From positions 1 to 64,000 of the forward strand of contig MHBI01000019.1 of assembly GCA_001804815.1 (NCBI GenBank): DNA of 64,000 nucleotides, written 5' to 3'. This document shows positions 26,557 to 38,345 of this stretch, piece by piece (the first letter of the stretch is position 1; each line of letters begins with the position of its first letter). The notes under the pieces were generated by a model. That model had not been told where the DNA came from. It saw only the letters and a list, made by a program, of their open reading frames with translations, and ran no database searches. The position numbers were made by a program, and so were the translations under genes. The DNA is from Lentisphaerae bacterium GWF2_50_93 (GTDB lineage Bacteria; Verrucomicrobiota; Lentisphaeria; Victivallales; GWF2-50-93).

Positions 26557-29500
26557 ATGATATATGGTTCAACATCCAAGTTTATACGGCTGATGATAAT
26601 TCTAGCTGTTTCCCTTATTCTTCCATATTCAACTTGGGCTGTTGAGCAATATACCGTGAATTTTGTTGAAGGCGCGAACGGATCAATTACAGGAACAAAA
26701 GTCCAGCTCGTCGACCTCGGTTCGGCATGCACTGAAGTAACGGCCGTTCCATCTCCCGGATACTATTTTGACAGTTGGACTGGTGACTATACCGGGACAG
26801 GCAACCCATTGACCATTGCCAACGTCACTTCAAACATGACAATCACTGCGAATTTCTCAATCATTCTTTTTACAGACGTTACTGCAGCCAGATTTCCGGC
26901 TGTTTCGGAGTCCCTTGGAAATTCGTTCTTTGACATTGACAATGACGGTGACCTTGACCTTGCCGATACGCGAGCGAGTTTTGGTGGCGACTTTGTCTAC
27001 ATTAATAATGGCGCTGGAACATTCACCAAGGCTTCCGGCAATGCAGGGGTTACGTTTTCTGAAGGACATAGTGTCATTCCCGGCGACTTCGACAATGACG
27101 GATATATGGATTTTGCCATTGGCTGGTACTGGGTAGGCGGCAGTCAAGTCTATCGAAACAATGGAAATAACACGTTTTCCAATGTAAGCAGCTCCTGCGG
27201 GGTAGGAAATCCTGGAAATGTCTGGAGCGGTGCGTTTGGCGACATTGACGCCGATGGAGATCTAGACCTTGTCCTTGCCGTCAACGGCAGCAACCGGCTT
27301 TATGTAAATAACGGAACCGGACATTTCAGCAATGAAGCGAGTGCTCGCGGCGCCGCAACCGGCGGAAACAGCACTGCCTCGTATTTTATTGACTACGACA
27401 ACGACGGTGATATTGACCTGATTGTTGTTTCCGGAATCATAACTCTTCTGCGAAATGACGGAACAGGACATTTCACGGATGTAACAGCAGCATCTGGAAT
27501 TACAAGTACAGCAGCTTCTGCCTGTTTTGGTGATATGGACAATGACGGGGACTTGGATTTCTTCTCGTCAGGCTCCTCCGGTCTTTTTATTAACAATGGT
27601 AACGGCACATTTACCAGCATTGCCGGAACTTGCGACATCACTCCCGGCGGTGGGCCCCAGGCTATGTTTGCCGATGTCAATAACGACGGATATCTCGATC
27701 TGCTCGAAACCGGTAAGCTCTGGATAAACAATGGAGACCTTACATTCACCGAGAGAACTTCTGTTAACGGAATTGGAAGCGTTGGCAATGTCGATAGTGC
27801 AATCTTTGGTGATATCGACGGTGATGGTGACCTTGATCTTCGTACCACATCAAAGTTGTTTGTAAACAATACCAACAACAGCAATTATCTTATTGTCTGC
27901 CCTACGGAGCGTTACGGCAGCCCTGCTTTTAATGCGAAGGTCTGGATATATGAGGCTGGACACATTGGTGATCCAGGCTATCTTCTGGGTTATCGTGAGG
28001 TCATAGGCGGTGCAGTCAGGCATTCCGGGAGTATGCCTAATGCCCACTTCGGCCTGCCGAACAATGCTGCTGTTGACGTTCGCGTACGCTTTTTAAGTGG
28101 AGCTGTAACCGATACGCTAAATGTTGCACGCGGGCAAAGAACAACCATAAATCCTGTATATCTGACAACGACCTCTTCTCCGGCGGACAAGGGAAGCACT
28201 GCGCCGGCATTACCAGTCTTGGTTGCCCCAAATGTTCCTCAGGCAATCAGCGCCACACCAATTCAGAATTATCATTTTACCAATTGGACTGCCGCCCCCT
28301 CTGGAAGTGCAGTCTTTGGCGACCCAAATTCTGCTGATACGAATGTGACCCTGTCTGCAATGTGTACGGTAACAGCTAACTTTGCCATAGACACGCGCAC
28401 GGTGACATTTGTCGAGGGTTCAGGCGGAACGATAACCGGGAGCAAGGCTCAGACGGTGGACTATGGAGGCAACTGCACTGCCGTTACCGGTGTCCCTGAT
28501 GGAGGATATTATTTTACAGGATGGACCGGCGCTTATATAGGCATTGACAATCCTCTGACCATCATGAATGTTACAGCTGACAAGACGATTACTGCGAATT
28601 TCGCACCCAGGCTGGACAATGTCGTCATTTTCCTTGCTGGCGCTAACGGCAGTCTCACGGGGACGCAGATACAGACAGTCAATGACGGAGGAAGCTGCAA
28701 TGAGGTCACTGCAGTTCCTGCAACTGGCTACCATTTTACCGGCTGGTCCGGCGATTATGTCGGTAACGAGAATCCCCTTGCTCTTGACAATGTCACGTCA
28801 GACATGGACATCACCGCCAACTTTGCTATAAACCAATACACGGTGACATTTGTCGAAGGCGCAAACGGTACGATCGCCGGGACAAAAGTCCAGATTGTCG
28901 ATCATGGTGGCAGCTGCAGTGCGGTTTCCGCAGTTCCAAACACAGCTTATGGTTTTTTGAAATGGACTGGTGATTATTCTGGAACGGCCAATCCTATGAC
29001 TATTAGCAATGTCACTTCAAATATGACAATTACAGCTAATTTTGCAATTATTCTTTTTACAGATGTTACTGCAGCAAAGTTTCCTTCAGTATCTGTTTCT
29101 AGTGGCAATACATTCTTTGACATCGACAATGATGGTGACCTTGACCTTGCAGATACGCGAGCGAGTTACGGAGGCGACTTTGTTTATCTCAACAATGGTG
29201 CAGGCACTTTCACCAAAGCACCTGGAAATGCAGGCGTAACCGCTTTGGAAGGCCACAGTATTATCCCTGGTGACTTTAACAACGATGGTTTTATGGATTT
29301 TGCCATAGGCTGGTATTGGTCGGGTGGGAGCAAGGTTTATCTCAATAATGGTGATGGCACGTTTACCGACGTCAGCAGTTCTTGCGGGGTTGGTAATCCC
29401 GGCAATATCTGGGGCGGTGCGTTTGGGGACATTGACGCCGATGGCGATCTTGAGCTAATATTTTCTGTAAATGGCACCAACCGGCTTTATGTAAATAACG

Positions 29501-32500
29501 GATCGGGACATTTCAGCGAACAGGCGGCTGCACGCGGAGCCGCAACTGGGCAAAACACTGAATGCACATATTTCGTCGACTATGACCATGATGGCGATAT
29601 CGACATATTTACTACCAAAGACGAAGACGGCGCTGCCATCCTAAACAACAACGGTTCAGGCTACTTTTCCGATGTAACTGGATCTACTGGCATTGCCCCC
29701 TATAAAACCCGTTGCGGTGCTTTCGGCGATGTTGATAACGATGGAGACCAGGATTTTATCCAGACGGAATCCACCCTCAGTCTCAACGATGGCAGCGGAT
29801 TCTTTACCAGTATATCCGGAACTTGTGGAATTGTTCTCACTGGCTACCCGAAACATATTATTTGCGGCGATGTCAATAACGATGGATATCTCGATGTTTT
29901 CGCTGACGCTCAAATGTGGATAAACAACGGTGACCTGACTTTCTCTAACCAGACAACTGTATGTGGATTAGACGGCGTAGGAAGCGTAGAGGGCGTGACC
30001 TTTGGCGACATCGATGGCGACGGAGACCTAGACCTGCGCACTTCTTCAAGGTTATATGTAAACAATACTAACAATAATAATTACCTCATTGTTTGTCCAC
30101 TCGAACGCTATGGGACACCGGCCTTAAATGCCAAAGTATGGGTGTATGAGGCGGGTCATATTGGCGAGTCGGATCACCTACTCGGTTATCGTGAGATCAT
30201 CGGGGGGACCGTCAGGATTTCCGGAAGCACGCCCTACGCCCACTTTGGTCTGCCGGATGATGCCACGGTAGACGTGCGAGTGCGTTTTTTAAATGGCGCA
30301 GTAACCGATACATTGGATGTCGCCCGTGGGCAGAAGACAAATGTTTATCCTGTATATTTGACTATGGCCTCTTCTCCAGTGGACAAGGGAAGTACTACGC
30401 CGGCAGCACCAGTCCTGATTGCCCCAAATGTTCCTCAGGCAATCAGTGCTACGCCAGTTCAGAATTATCATTTTTCGGGTTGGACGGCTGATCCGGCCGG
30501 GAATGCTGTTTTTGGTGACTCGAATTCGGCAAATACGAATGTGACCCTGTCTGCAATGTGTACGGCAACAGCGAACTTTGCCATAGACACGCGCACGGTG
30601 ACATTTGTCGAGGGTTCAGGTGGAACGATAACCGGGAGCAAGGCTCAGACGGTGGACTATGGATGCAACTGCACTGCCGTCACCGCCGTCCCTGATGTCG
30701 GATATTATTTTACAGGATGGACCGGCGCTTACATAGGTATTGACAATCCTCTGACCATCACGAATGTTACAGCTGACAAGACGATTACTGCGAATTTCGC
30801 ACCCAGGCTGGACAATGTTATCACTTTCCGTGCTGGCCTTAACGGCGGCATTACGGGGATACAGATACAGACAGTCAATAACGGGGGGAACTGTATAGCT
30901 GTCTCTGCAGTTCCTGCAACTGGCTACCATTTTACCGGCTGGTCCGGCGATTATGTCGGTAACGAGAATCCCCTTGTTCTCAGCAATGCCACCACCGACA
31001 TGGACATTACTGCCAACTTTGCTATAAACCAATACACGGTGACATTTGTCGAAGGACCCAATGGGTCAATAACCGGAAACGAGATACAGACCGTCAGCTA
31101 TGGCGGCAACTGCACTGCAGTCACGGCAGTTCCCAATTCCTGGCACCTTTTTGCCGGGTGGACCGGGGATTATTCAGGGCTCGGCAATCCTTTGACAATT
31201 ACCAATGTCACATCTGACATGGTGGTTGCGGCGAATTTCATGTCGGACAACACTTTGGTCGGCTATTATCCATTCAACGGCAATGCCGACGATGAAAGCG
31301 GCAGGAGCAACAATGGTACCGTTTCCGGCCCGGCCCTCGCCAATGATCGTTTCGGGAATGCCAATTCAGCATATCACTTTGACGGTATCGATGATTATAT
31401 AAATCTGCATGATCCCATCAGTGGCGACTTTGACTTCGGATTGAACGACAGTTTTACATTGAGCGCTTGGTTTAAAACATCGGCTCCTGCTTCTTCTGAA
31501 ATAGATTTGTTTATAAAGAGGAGAATGGTTGGAGGTGTTTTCGATGAGGGATACAGGCTTAAGATTACACCTCAAAATAAAATAGGATTTGAACTTGAAG
31601 ATACTAATAACACATATCCTCAAATTTTCAGTCCTGCGGCAGTTAATGATGGAAAATGGCATCAGCTCACGGCAGTTCGAAATACATCACAGGATAAGTT
31701 GCTGCTTTATATTGATGGCATTCAAGTTGCGACTCCTGTAACCGATACTACTACAACTTCTCTGGCAACCACAGTTGATTTGCTGATTGGGAAAAATCCA
31801 TATTCAGGATATAGCTATTTCTTCAATGGGGAGTTAGATGATCTGCGCATCTATCGCCGTGCCCTTACTGATACGGAAATTTCCGAACTATACGACATCG
31901 ACTATCTGACGATGGCGGTGTTCCCTGCTCCTGGAGGAACTGCTTTGCCCTCAGGTGCAACGAGTATCAGGAAGGGTACAGCCACAGCGATCACAGCAAC
32001 TCCTTCTATCGGCTATCACTTTGTGAACTGGACTGCATCACCTGCGGACAAGGCAGTATTTGGAAATGCTAATAATGCAAGCGCGACCGTCACTCTTTCA
32101 GCTGCGTGCACAGTTACTGCTACCTTCGCACTCAATACTTATACTGCGACATTCATAGAGGGAGCCAACGGGACAATAACCGGAGGCAAAACCCAGATTG
32201 TCGCCCATGGTGGCAACTGCACTGCCGTCACCGCTGTTCCTAATGCCGGATATCATTTCACAGGTTGGACAGGCGACTATGTTGGCCTTGTAAACCCGTT
32301 GACTGTAACAAATGTCATTTCAAACATGACAACAACGGCTAATTTCGCAATCAATACTTATACCTTGACCTACAATGCAGGAGTGAATGGGAGCATAACC
32401 GGAACAACGCCGCAGACGGTCAATTACGGGACTGATGGAGCCCAGGTTACTGCTGTTCCTGATGCCGGATATCATTTTGTCAAATGGAACGACGACGTAA

Positions 32501-34350
32501 TGACTGCATCTAGGACCGACACGAATATCACAAGCGACAAGACCGTCACTGCGAGTTTCGCAATAAATATTTATACCTTTACTTATAATGCCGGTGCTAA
32601 TGGTTCGATCACCGGCACGACCCCGCAGACGATCAATCACGGAGCTGATGGCGCTCAGGTAACTGCAGTACCTGATGCAAACTATCATTTCGTGAAATGG
32701 AGCGACGATGTGATGATCGCATCAAGGACTGATACGAATGTTACAGGCGAAAAGACGGTCACTGCGAATTTCGCAATCAACACTTATACCTTGACCTACA
32801 ATGCAGGAGTGAATGGGAGCATAACCGGAACAACGCCGCAGACGGTTAATTACGGGACTGATGGAGCCCAGGTTACTGCTGTTCCTGATGCCGGATATCA
32901 TTTTGTCAACTGGTCCGATTCATCTACCGCCAATCCCAGGATAGATGCGAGTGTTGCTGGTGACATTACGGTTGCTGCGAACTTCGCGATCAATACATAC
33001 AATGTGACATTCGATCTTGCAGGCAAAGGCATTAGAGTTGGAGGAGGTGCGCTTTCTCAGGTGGTTGACTACGGCTCCGGAGCGGTCGCACCGAATGTGT
33101 CTCCAAATGAAGGATGGACTTTTGCCGGATGGGACAAGACCTTCGACAATGTTACCGGTGATCTTGCCGTGACCGCCATTTTCGACGGGATAATAATTTA
33201 TGTCAAATCAGATGCCACAGGCGCTAATGACGGTACTTCATGGACGAATGCCTATACCAACCTCCAGCCTGCGATAGATGCGGCTGTTTCAGGAGATCAG
33301 GTCTGGGTTGCGAAGGGCTCATACAATCCCACATCCTGGCCGAATGGTGCAAGGGAATATTGGGATCAAAGTATTCGCGCAATGCATTTCTCTCTCAAAA
33401 ACGGAGTATCCGTTTATGGAGGACTCATTGGGACAGAGATATTTCTAACACAGCGGGATATACTCGCTAATCCAACAATTCTTTCCGGGGACATTGGAAC
33501 TGCAGGCGATAATTCTGATAACTGCTATAGCGTCTTCTGCCATCCGGAAGGATTGAATCTTGACAGTACTGCTATCATTGACGGATTTACTATCTCTGGA
33601 GGAAATGGGATGGTGAGTCCGACAGGGGAGAGATACTCCGGAGGAGGGATGTATAACAGATCTTCATCTCCTACGATTAACAACTGCACTTTCAGCGGGA
33701 ACATTGGAGGGTATGGCGGCGGAATGCATAATTATACCAATGCCTCGCCGACTCTATACAACTGCACTTTCAGCAGGAATATAGCAAATTTAGGAGTTGG
33801 CGGTGGAATGTATAATAATAGTGGCTCCTCTCCAAATCTTACAAACTGTACATTCATCGATAACTGTGCAGGGGTTTGGGATGAAAGTGGACTTCAATGT
33901 ATGGGAGGTGGAATGTTCAACCATTATTCATCGCCAAGACTTACCAACTGTACTTTTAGCGGTAACTCAACTGTTTCATCTCATGGATATGACAGCTTTC
34001 AGCCTACTACTACAGGAGGAATGGGAGGTGGAATATGTAACTCAGAATCCTCTCCCGTACTTACGAACTGCACGTTCAAAGACAATTCCTCAAAAATCGG
34101 TGGCGGGATGTATAACATCTCTTACTCCAATCCGGTGATTGCAAATTCCATATTCTGGGGGAATTCTCCATCAATTACTCAAATATACAATAAACCCTTC
34201 AATCCTACCCGACACTTTCATACTGCGTTGTCCAAGGTGGATATGCAGGTGGAACGAATATCATCACTGCTAATCCGCGGCTGTGCCCATTGGCCGATAA
34301 TTGCGGCTTTACAAAAACTTGCGCAATCCCTGCAAATAGCTCTGCAATAG
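26557..34350 (+). CDS. giant secreted mosaic repeat protein, 5' part (frameshifted)
   Basis: The 2,597 residues begin with a signal peptide (to about 28). Domains in order: InlB B-like repeat (29-101); FG-GAP/VCBS-like calcium-loop repeats with DIDNDGDLDLAD motifs (103-440); ASPIC/UnbV-like segment (441-535); more InlB-like repeats (to about 830); a second copy of the whole FG-GAP plus ASPIC plus InlB block (833-1565); a LamG/concanavalin-like domain (1566-1785); InlB-like repeats (1786-2210); and a right-handed beta-helix with GGGMYN...NCTFSGN motifs (2211 on). Such proteins are surface or extracellular adhesin-like or carbohydrate-binding proteins. Near 34207 the frame is lost; the last 50 residues are out of frame, and the true continuation lies in the next entry. 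Confidence 0.85.
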   Translation: MIYGSTSKFIRLMIILAVSLILPYSTWAVEQYTVNFVEGANGSITGTKVQLVDLGSACTEVTAVPSPGYYFDSWTGDYTGTGNPLTIANVTSNMTITANFSIILFTDVTAARFPAVSESLGNSFFDIDNDGDLDLADTRASFGGDFVYINNGAGTFTKASGNAGVTFSEGHSVIPGDFDNDGYMDFAIGWYWVGGSQVYRNNGNNTFSNVSSSCGVGNPGNVWSGAFGDIDADGDLDLVLAVNGSNRLYVNNGTGHFSNEASARGAATGGNSTASYFIDYDNDGDIDLIVVSGIITLLRNDGTGHFTDVTAASGITSTAASACFGDMDNDGDLDFFSSGSSGLFINNGNGTFTSIAGTCDITPGGGPQAMFADVNNDGYLDLLETGKLWINNGDLTFTERTSVNGIGSVGNVDSAIFGDIDGDGDLDLRTTSKLFVNNTNNSNYLIVCPTERYGSPAFNAKVWIYEAGHIGDPGYLLGYREVIGGAVRHSGSMPNAHFGLPNNAAVDVRVRFLSGAVTDTLNVARGQRTTINPVYLTTTSSPADKGSTAPALPVLVAPNVPQAISATPIQNYHFTNWTAAPSGSAVFGDPNSADTNVTLSAMCTVTANFAIDTRTVTFVEGSGGTITGSKAQTVDYGGNCTAVTGVPDGGYYFTGWTGAYIGIDNPLTIMNVTADKTITANFAPRLDNVVIFLAGANGSLTGTQIQTVNDGGSCNEVTAVPATGYHFTGWSGDYVGNENPLALDNVTSDMDITANFAINQYTVTFVEGANGTIAGTKVQIVDHGGSCSAVSAVPNTAYGFLKWTGDYSGTANPMTISNVTSNMTITANFAIILFTDVTAAKFPSVSVSSGNTFFDIDNDGDLDLADTRASYGGDFVYLNNGAGTFTKAPGNAGVTALEGHSIIPGDFNNDGFMDFAIGWYWSGGSKVYLNNGDGTFTDVSSSCGVGNPGNIWGGAFGDIDADGDLELIFSVNGTNRLYVNNGSGHFSEQAAARGAATGQNTECTYFVDYDHDGDIDIFTTKDEDGAAILNNNGSGYFSDVTGSTGIAPYKTRCGAFGDVDNDGDQDFIQTESTLSLNDGSGFFTSISGTCGIVLTGYPKHIICGDVNNDGYLDVFADAQMWINNGDLTFSNQTTVCGLDGVGSVEGVTFGDIDGDGDLDLRTSSRLYVNNTNNNNYLIVCPLERYGTPALNAKVWVYEAGHIGESDHLLGYREIIGGTVRISGSTPYAHFGLPDDATVDVRVRFLNGAVTDTLDVARGQKTNVYPVYLTMASSPVDKGSTTPAAPVLIAPNVPQAISATPVQNYHFSGWTADPAGNAVFGDSNSANTNVTLSAMCTATANFAIDTRTVTFVEGSGGTITGSKAQTVDYGCNCTAVTAVPDVGYYFTGWTGAYIGIDNPLTITNVTADKTITANFAPRLDNVITFRAGLNGGITGIQIQTVNNGGNCIAVSAVPATGYHFTGWSGDYVGNENPLVLSNATTDMDITANFAINQYTVTFVEGPNGSITGNEIQTVSYGGNCTAVTAVPNSWHLFAGWTGDYSGLGNPLTITNVTSDMVVAANFMSDNTLVGYYPFNGNADDESGRSNNGTVSGPALANDRFGNANSAYHFDGIDDYINLHDPISGDFDFGLNDSFTLSAWFKTSAPASSEIDLFIKRRMVGGVFDEGYRLKITPQNKIGFELEDTNNTYPQIFSPAAVNDGKWHQLTAVRNTSQDKLLLYIDGIQVATPVTDTTTTSLATTVDLLIGKNPYSGYSYFFNGELDDLRIYRRALTDTEISELYDIDYLTMAVFPAPGGTALPSGATSIRKGTATAITATPSIGYHFVNWTASPADKAVFGNANNASATVTLSAACTVTATFALNTYTATFIEGANGTITGGKTQIVAHGGNCTAVTAVPNAGYHFTGWTGDYVGLVNPLTVTNVISNMTTTANFAINTYTLTYNAGVNGSITGTTPQTVNYGTDGAQVTAVPDAGYHFVKWNDDVMTASRTDTNITSDKTVTASFAINIYTFTYNAGANGSITGTTPQTINHGADGAQVTAVPDANYHFVKWSDDVMIASRTDTNVTGEKTVTANFAINTYTLTYNAGVNGSITGTTPQTVNYGTDGAQVTAVPDAGYHFVNWSDSSTANPRIDASVAGDITVAANFAINTYNVTFDLAGKGIRVGGGALSQVVDYGSGAVAPNVSPNEGWTFAGWDKTFDNVTGDLAVTAIFDGIIIYVKSDATGANDGTSWTNAYTNLQPAIDAAVSGDQVWVAKGSYNPTSWPNGAREYWDQSIRAMHFSLKNGVSVYGGLIGTEIFLTQRDILANPTILSGDIGTAGDNSDNCYSVFCHPEGLNLDSTAIIDGFTISGGNGMVSPTGERYSGGGMYNRSSSPTINNCTFSGNIGGYGGGMHNYTNASPTLYNCTFSRNIANLGVGGGMYNNSGSSPNLTNCTFIDNCAGVWDESGLQCMGGGMFNHYSSPRLTNCTFSGNSTVSSHGYDSFQPTTTGGMGGGICNSESSPVLTNCTFKDNSSKIGGGMYNISYSNPVIANSIFWGNSPSITQIYNKPFNPTRHFHTALSKVDMQVERISSLLIRGCAHWPIIAALQKLAQSLQIALQ
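26871..31026 (+). repeat. 2.19-kb in-gene tandem duplication
   Basis: The block starting with TACAGACGTT at 26871 recurs at 29058 (offset 2187 bp), and the block GCGCACGGTG at 28395 recurs at 30591 (offset 2196 bp), so one FG-GAP/ASPIC/InlB unit of about 730 codons is present twice. The FG-GAP halves have diverged. The InlB parts (28395-28860 against 30591-31050) are nearly identical, pointing to later conversion or a second exchange. Confidence 0.85.
32341..32911 (+). repeat. near-identical InlB-repeat units 426 bp apart
   Basis: Positions 32341-32485 and 32767-32911 match with only two or three differences over about 145 bp. They encode the unit running from NTYTLTYNAGVNGSITG to VTAVPDAGYHFV. 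The unit between them (32567-32710) is more diverged. This fits recent slippage or unequal exchange inside the giant gene. Confidence 0.8.
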
Positions 34351-37300
34351 CAATTCCCAAGTCTGCAGGAGGTGGAAATTGGAACGGATGCCCCGACACT
34401 GATCAAAGGGGATATCCAAGGCCTACTTCCGGATTCAGGACAATAGGAGCCTATGAATCTAAAGCGGTATGTACCGTGACATTCATCGAAGGCTTGAAGG
34501 GAACTATCCCTGGTGGCACAACAACGCAAATGATAAAGCCTGGAGAGGATTGCACTCCTGTAACAGCAGTTCCTGATACATATTATCATTTTACTGGTTG
34601 GACTGGAGATGTGACAAGCAATGAAAACCCCCTTACAGTCAGCAAGGTCACCCACGACATGACAATTACTGCGAATTTCACGCATAATCAGGGGACCATC
34701 ATCTTGAACCAAGTTGGAAATGGATCGGTTGATGGAGGAGGAATTTTCGACACCAACACGCTTCAAAATATTACTGCAACAGATTCAGGGAACTCCCATT
34801 TCGTCAACTGGACATTGTCTGGACAGGGAATAATTGCAGAACCAAATTCGCCAAACACGACTTTAATTTTGACTGGTTTGAATGACTGCAGTGCAACAGC
34901 TACAGCAAATTTCTTTGACTTAACGACAAATAATACCCTTGCCAAGGCAGTTCCCCTTGCCAATCTCAATGGTTTGGCAGGCGAAAGCCATGTTTACAGG
35001 ATAAATGTTCCTGACAGCCTGCAGAAATATCTGATGGTGACGCTGAAAGGATTCACAGGCGACTGCGACCTGTACGCAAGATATGACAAGATCCCTTCGA
35101 CTTTCACATATGATTATAAATCCACGAACCCTGCAGGGCAGGGCGAAAGTATAACGATATTGAATCCCCTAGCCGGGGACTGGTACATAATGATCCATGC
35201 ATATGCTGGCTACACCGGGGCGACGCTGGAATTCAATTTCGGAGCCGACGGGCTTGCAACGCCTACCGGGTTTGCAGTTTCCAATCAGATTGATCGCGTG
35301 CGTCTCAGATGGAACGACGTTCCCGATGCGACAGCCTATGAGATCTGGCGCAGTAAAACCGACAGCATTCTGCTTGCGGAAAAGAAAAGTGAAGTCGCAG
35401 ACATGCCGGGAAGTAGAATTACCTATGAAGATGTTTTCGAGCCAGGGAACTATCACTACTATTACTGGGTGAAGGCGAAAAACGGCTCCATGGAGAGCGA
35501 TTTTGCCGGTCCACTCCCTGGGAACAATCTTGGTACGACTTCCATTGCACTCAATAACGGCACTGCGGTTCTTGCGTCCGGCGATGAGGATTCCATTGTG
35601 ACATATTCCATCTACATTCCGGATGCCCTTCAGAGTCTGCTGGATATAAAGGTGTCGGGCGGTACCGGAGACTGCGACATAGACGTGGTCGATCCCGCGG
35701 GCAAGACGGTTAAGCGCATCCTGGGAGGTGGCAGCGACGGGCTTGCACAGTTCGCAAACCCTGAACGGGGCACATGGCTGATCCATCTCTATGGCAGCAG
35801 CAACTACACCGGAGTGTCCGTGCTGGCGAAATACAGCAAGCAGACTGCCATGCCTGCCGTCCCTGCGGGTGTGAACGCGAGCGACGGGTTGTTCGCGGAC
35901 AGGATAGTCGTAAGATGGACGGCTGTTGCCGGAGCGACAAGCTACGTGGTTGCGAGGAACGCTCTCAACTCAAAGACCGGCGTGACGGAGCTGGGTGAAG
36001 TCACGGATATAGTATTCGAGGACAAGTCTGCGGCCGTGACTGGCGATACTCCCGGGAAACTGTTCTACTATTTCGTGAAGGCGAAGAACACGTTTGATTA
36101 TGGTAATTACGGCACCGGCAACTCAGGTTACATATCGAAGAAACCTGTCATACCTGCGGTGCCTGTTGTTTCCAACGGCACGTATTTCGACCATATAAAC
36201 ATTAAATGGACGAAGGTGAAAGGCGCGACTATGTATGAGGTGTGGCGTTCGAATACGACAAACAGCGCCGATGCCAAGCTCCTGGTGAAAACTTCTCAGC
36301 TGTTCTACGACAACATGTCGGACTACACGAACGGAGGAACCGTCGCCACTCTTAACCGGGGCAACACATATTACTATTTCATCAAGGCGGGAAACGGCAA
36401 CGGATGGTCGGATTTCAGCAGGAGCGACTACGGCAAGGTGTCGGTGAAAGGTCCAGCAACGGTCACTGCCACCAAAGGAGTATATTGGGACAATATTGCA
36501 ATATCCTGGAGTGCAGTTCCAGGTGCGACTAGTTATGACATATATTGTGACGATAGTTTTACCGGTAATACGGAGGGAAGAATTTTCCCCTACGCCCCAA
36601 TCGATAACTTCCACCACAAATACCAGGTCAAGGCGAAATACTTGAACCTATATGAAAGCGACTTTAGTCCATCAGCCACCGGACAGGCGCTTGCAACGGG
36701 AAAGACTTGTTTCTTCCCCAGCATAAGCCTAAACAGTGGTAAGGCCTCCGACCTACAGGATGATGGCGCTGGCAACAGCAAGTATTTCTCTGTTGATGTT
36801 CCGGTTGGCATGACAAGGCTTGTGGCGACTATCGATGGGAGTCCGATCCTGAAAAACGACTGCGACCTCTTTGCGAAGTTCGCAACCTGTCCGACGAAGG
36901 CTTCGTATGGCGTGAAGGGCGTAGAAAGCGGCATCGTTGAGACCATTACTGTCAGCAATCCCGCGGCCGGCACATGGTATTTTTTGCTCTATGGCACGAC
37001 TGCATATTCTGGCGTTACGCTGAAGGTGACATGCTATTCGGTGGCCGACATAGTACTCACGCAGGTTCCCGCGAACGATCTTGCGGTGCCATTCACTGCG
37101 AAATTCGCAGGCAAGGTTCTTGACGAGTCCGGCATCAATGGCATACCGAACATCGTGCTGAAGGCCAGGAATCCGATTACAGGTGCTGTTTCGGTGCTCA
37201 CGAAGACTGACGCCAAGGGTGTGTTCAAGTATTCGACCGCTGTCAATTCCGAGGGAGAGCACACGTTTGATTTCTTCTTTAATGACATGCCCGACACTGC

Positions 37301-37982
37301 AAAGGGCACCGCGAGCCATACGGTGGCTACGAGGAAGGGTTGTCTTGAGGCGAACGGCTTCTTCGACATGTCGGCATACATCCCCGCCGAGCCTGTGGTA
37401 GTGCCTCTGCATGCCGATGTGATGGGCCTGCAGGACTTCCTGGACACCCGCAATGCCTGGGACGAGGATCCGATAAACGGAACATACGAGACTATCTGGG
37501 TTGAAAGCACGCTCGTGAAAGCAAAGGATGATACGCAGCTCGCTGACAAACTAGACGAAGGCCTCTACATGTTCTTCTACGGAGTCGAAGGTGCAGGCGT
37601 CGGCAACGATACGACAACCACATCGGCGCTTTCGGCGGTTCCCTTTGTCTTGCATGTGGAGGAAACCAGGAAGGGCGGCGTACTTGCAAAGCTGAAACTC
37701 CTGGAACTCGTGGACGAATCGCAGGAGACAGATATAATGGCTGGCAGGATTGGAATAGTTGCCGTGGTGTCTCTCAGCTCTCCCAATGATGCAGCTGTTC
37801 CGGCAAATATCTCGCTCACCGCCGGTGAACAGCTCGAACTTCTTTCGAAACTCGCAGGGAACAGCGACGACGTATCACCTCTGGGCAACATGAAATATTC
37901 TGATGTCCCTTCTAAACTGCTTACCGTCATTCTTTCCAACGGCAGGAAGCTCAATGTCGTCGGAGCTGGATTTGTGAAGTAG
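34207..37982 (+). CDS. giant secreted mosaic repeat protein, 3' part
   Basis: This is the continuation in a different frame. The sense text resumes as LSYCVVQGGYAGGTNIITAN, then the end of the beta-helix (PLADNCGFTKTCAIPANSSA); the first in-frame ATG is at 34290. Domains follow: an InlB-like repeat (34470-34690), three pre-peptidase C-terminal (PPC) domains (about 34920-35240, 35540-35840 and 36700-37040), four fibronectin III-like domains (35250-35510, 35850-36130, 36140-36440, 36450-36680) and a 310-residue C-terminal region I do not recognise, ending KLNVVGAGFVK. PPC domains are usual in secreted proteins. As written it lacks its own signal peptide and start, so the gene is broken unless the frameshift is a sequence error. 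Intact length would be about 3,800 residues. Confidence 0.75.
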
Positions 37983-38299
37983 TAGGTACGGGCTTTCGCC
38001 CTGTCTGCTATACGCATTTCCAGTACTGTCCACGTCATGTTCTCCGGTTCTTCTGTCTTTGCATCTTTACGTCAGGCGCTTCGGCCTGACTTTGGACTGC
38101 GGTGATTATTCACCGCTTTGTTTTTAGAGCTGTTCGTCACGCCATAGCATCTTAACAAAAGCGAAAGCTATTATCTTCTCCACGGTTCCAGTGGAATCCA
38201 AAGCGCAGAATGATCTGCGCACTCTTCCAAAGATTCGTCCTCCGTCCTGAGGACTCATCATAAAGAATTCTAAACAGAGCAAAAAAATGCGTATAGCAG
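37944..38299. repeat. duplicated giant-gene tail plus downstream hairpin array, copy A
   Basis: The segment begins in the last 13 codons of the giant gene (AGGAAGCTCAATGTCGTCGG) and runs through GTCAGGCGCTTCGGCCTGAC, GCGGTGATTATTCACCGC, AAGCGCAGAATGATCTGCGC and GTCCTCCGTCCTGAGGAC hairpins to ATGCGTATAGCAG. It recurs as 39786-40176. Confidence 0.85.
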
Positions 38300-38345
38300 T
38301 TCTAGCCTCAAGGGGCATCTTAAGTCTCTGTCGAAAACAGGACTA

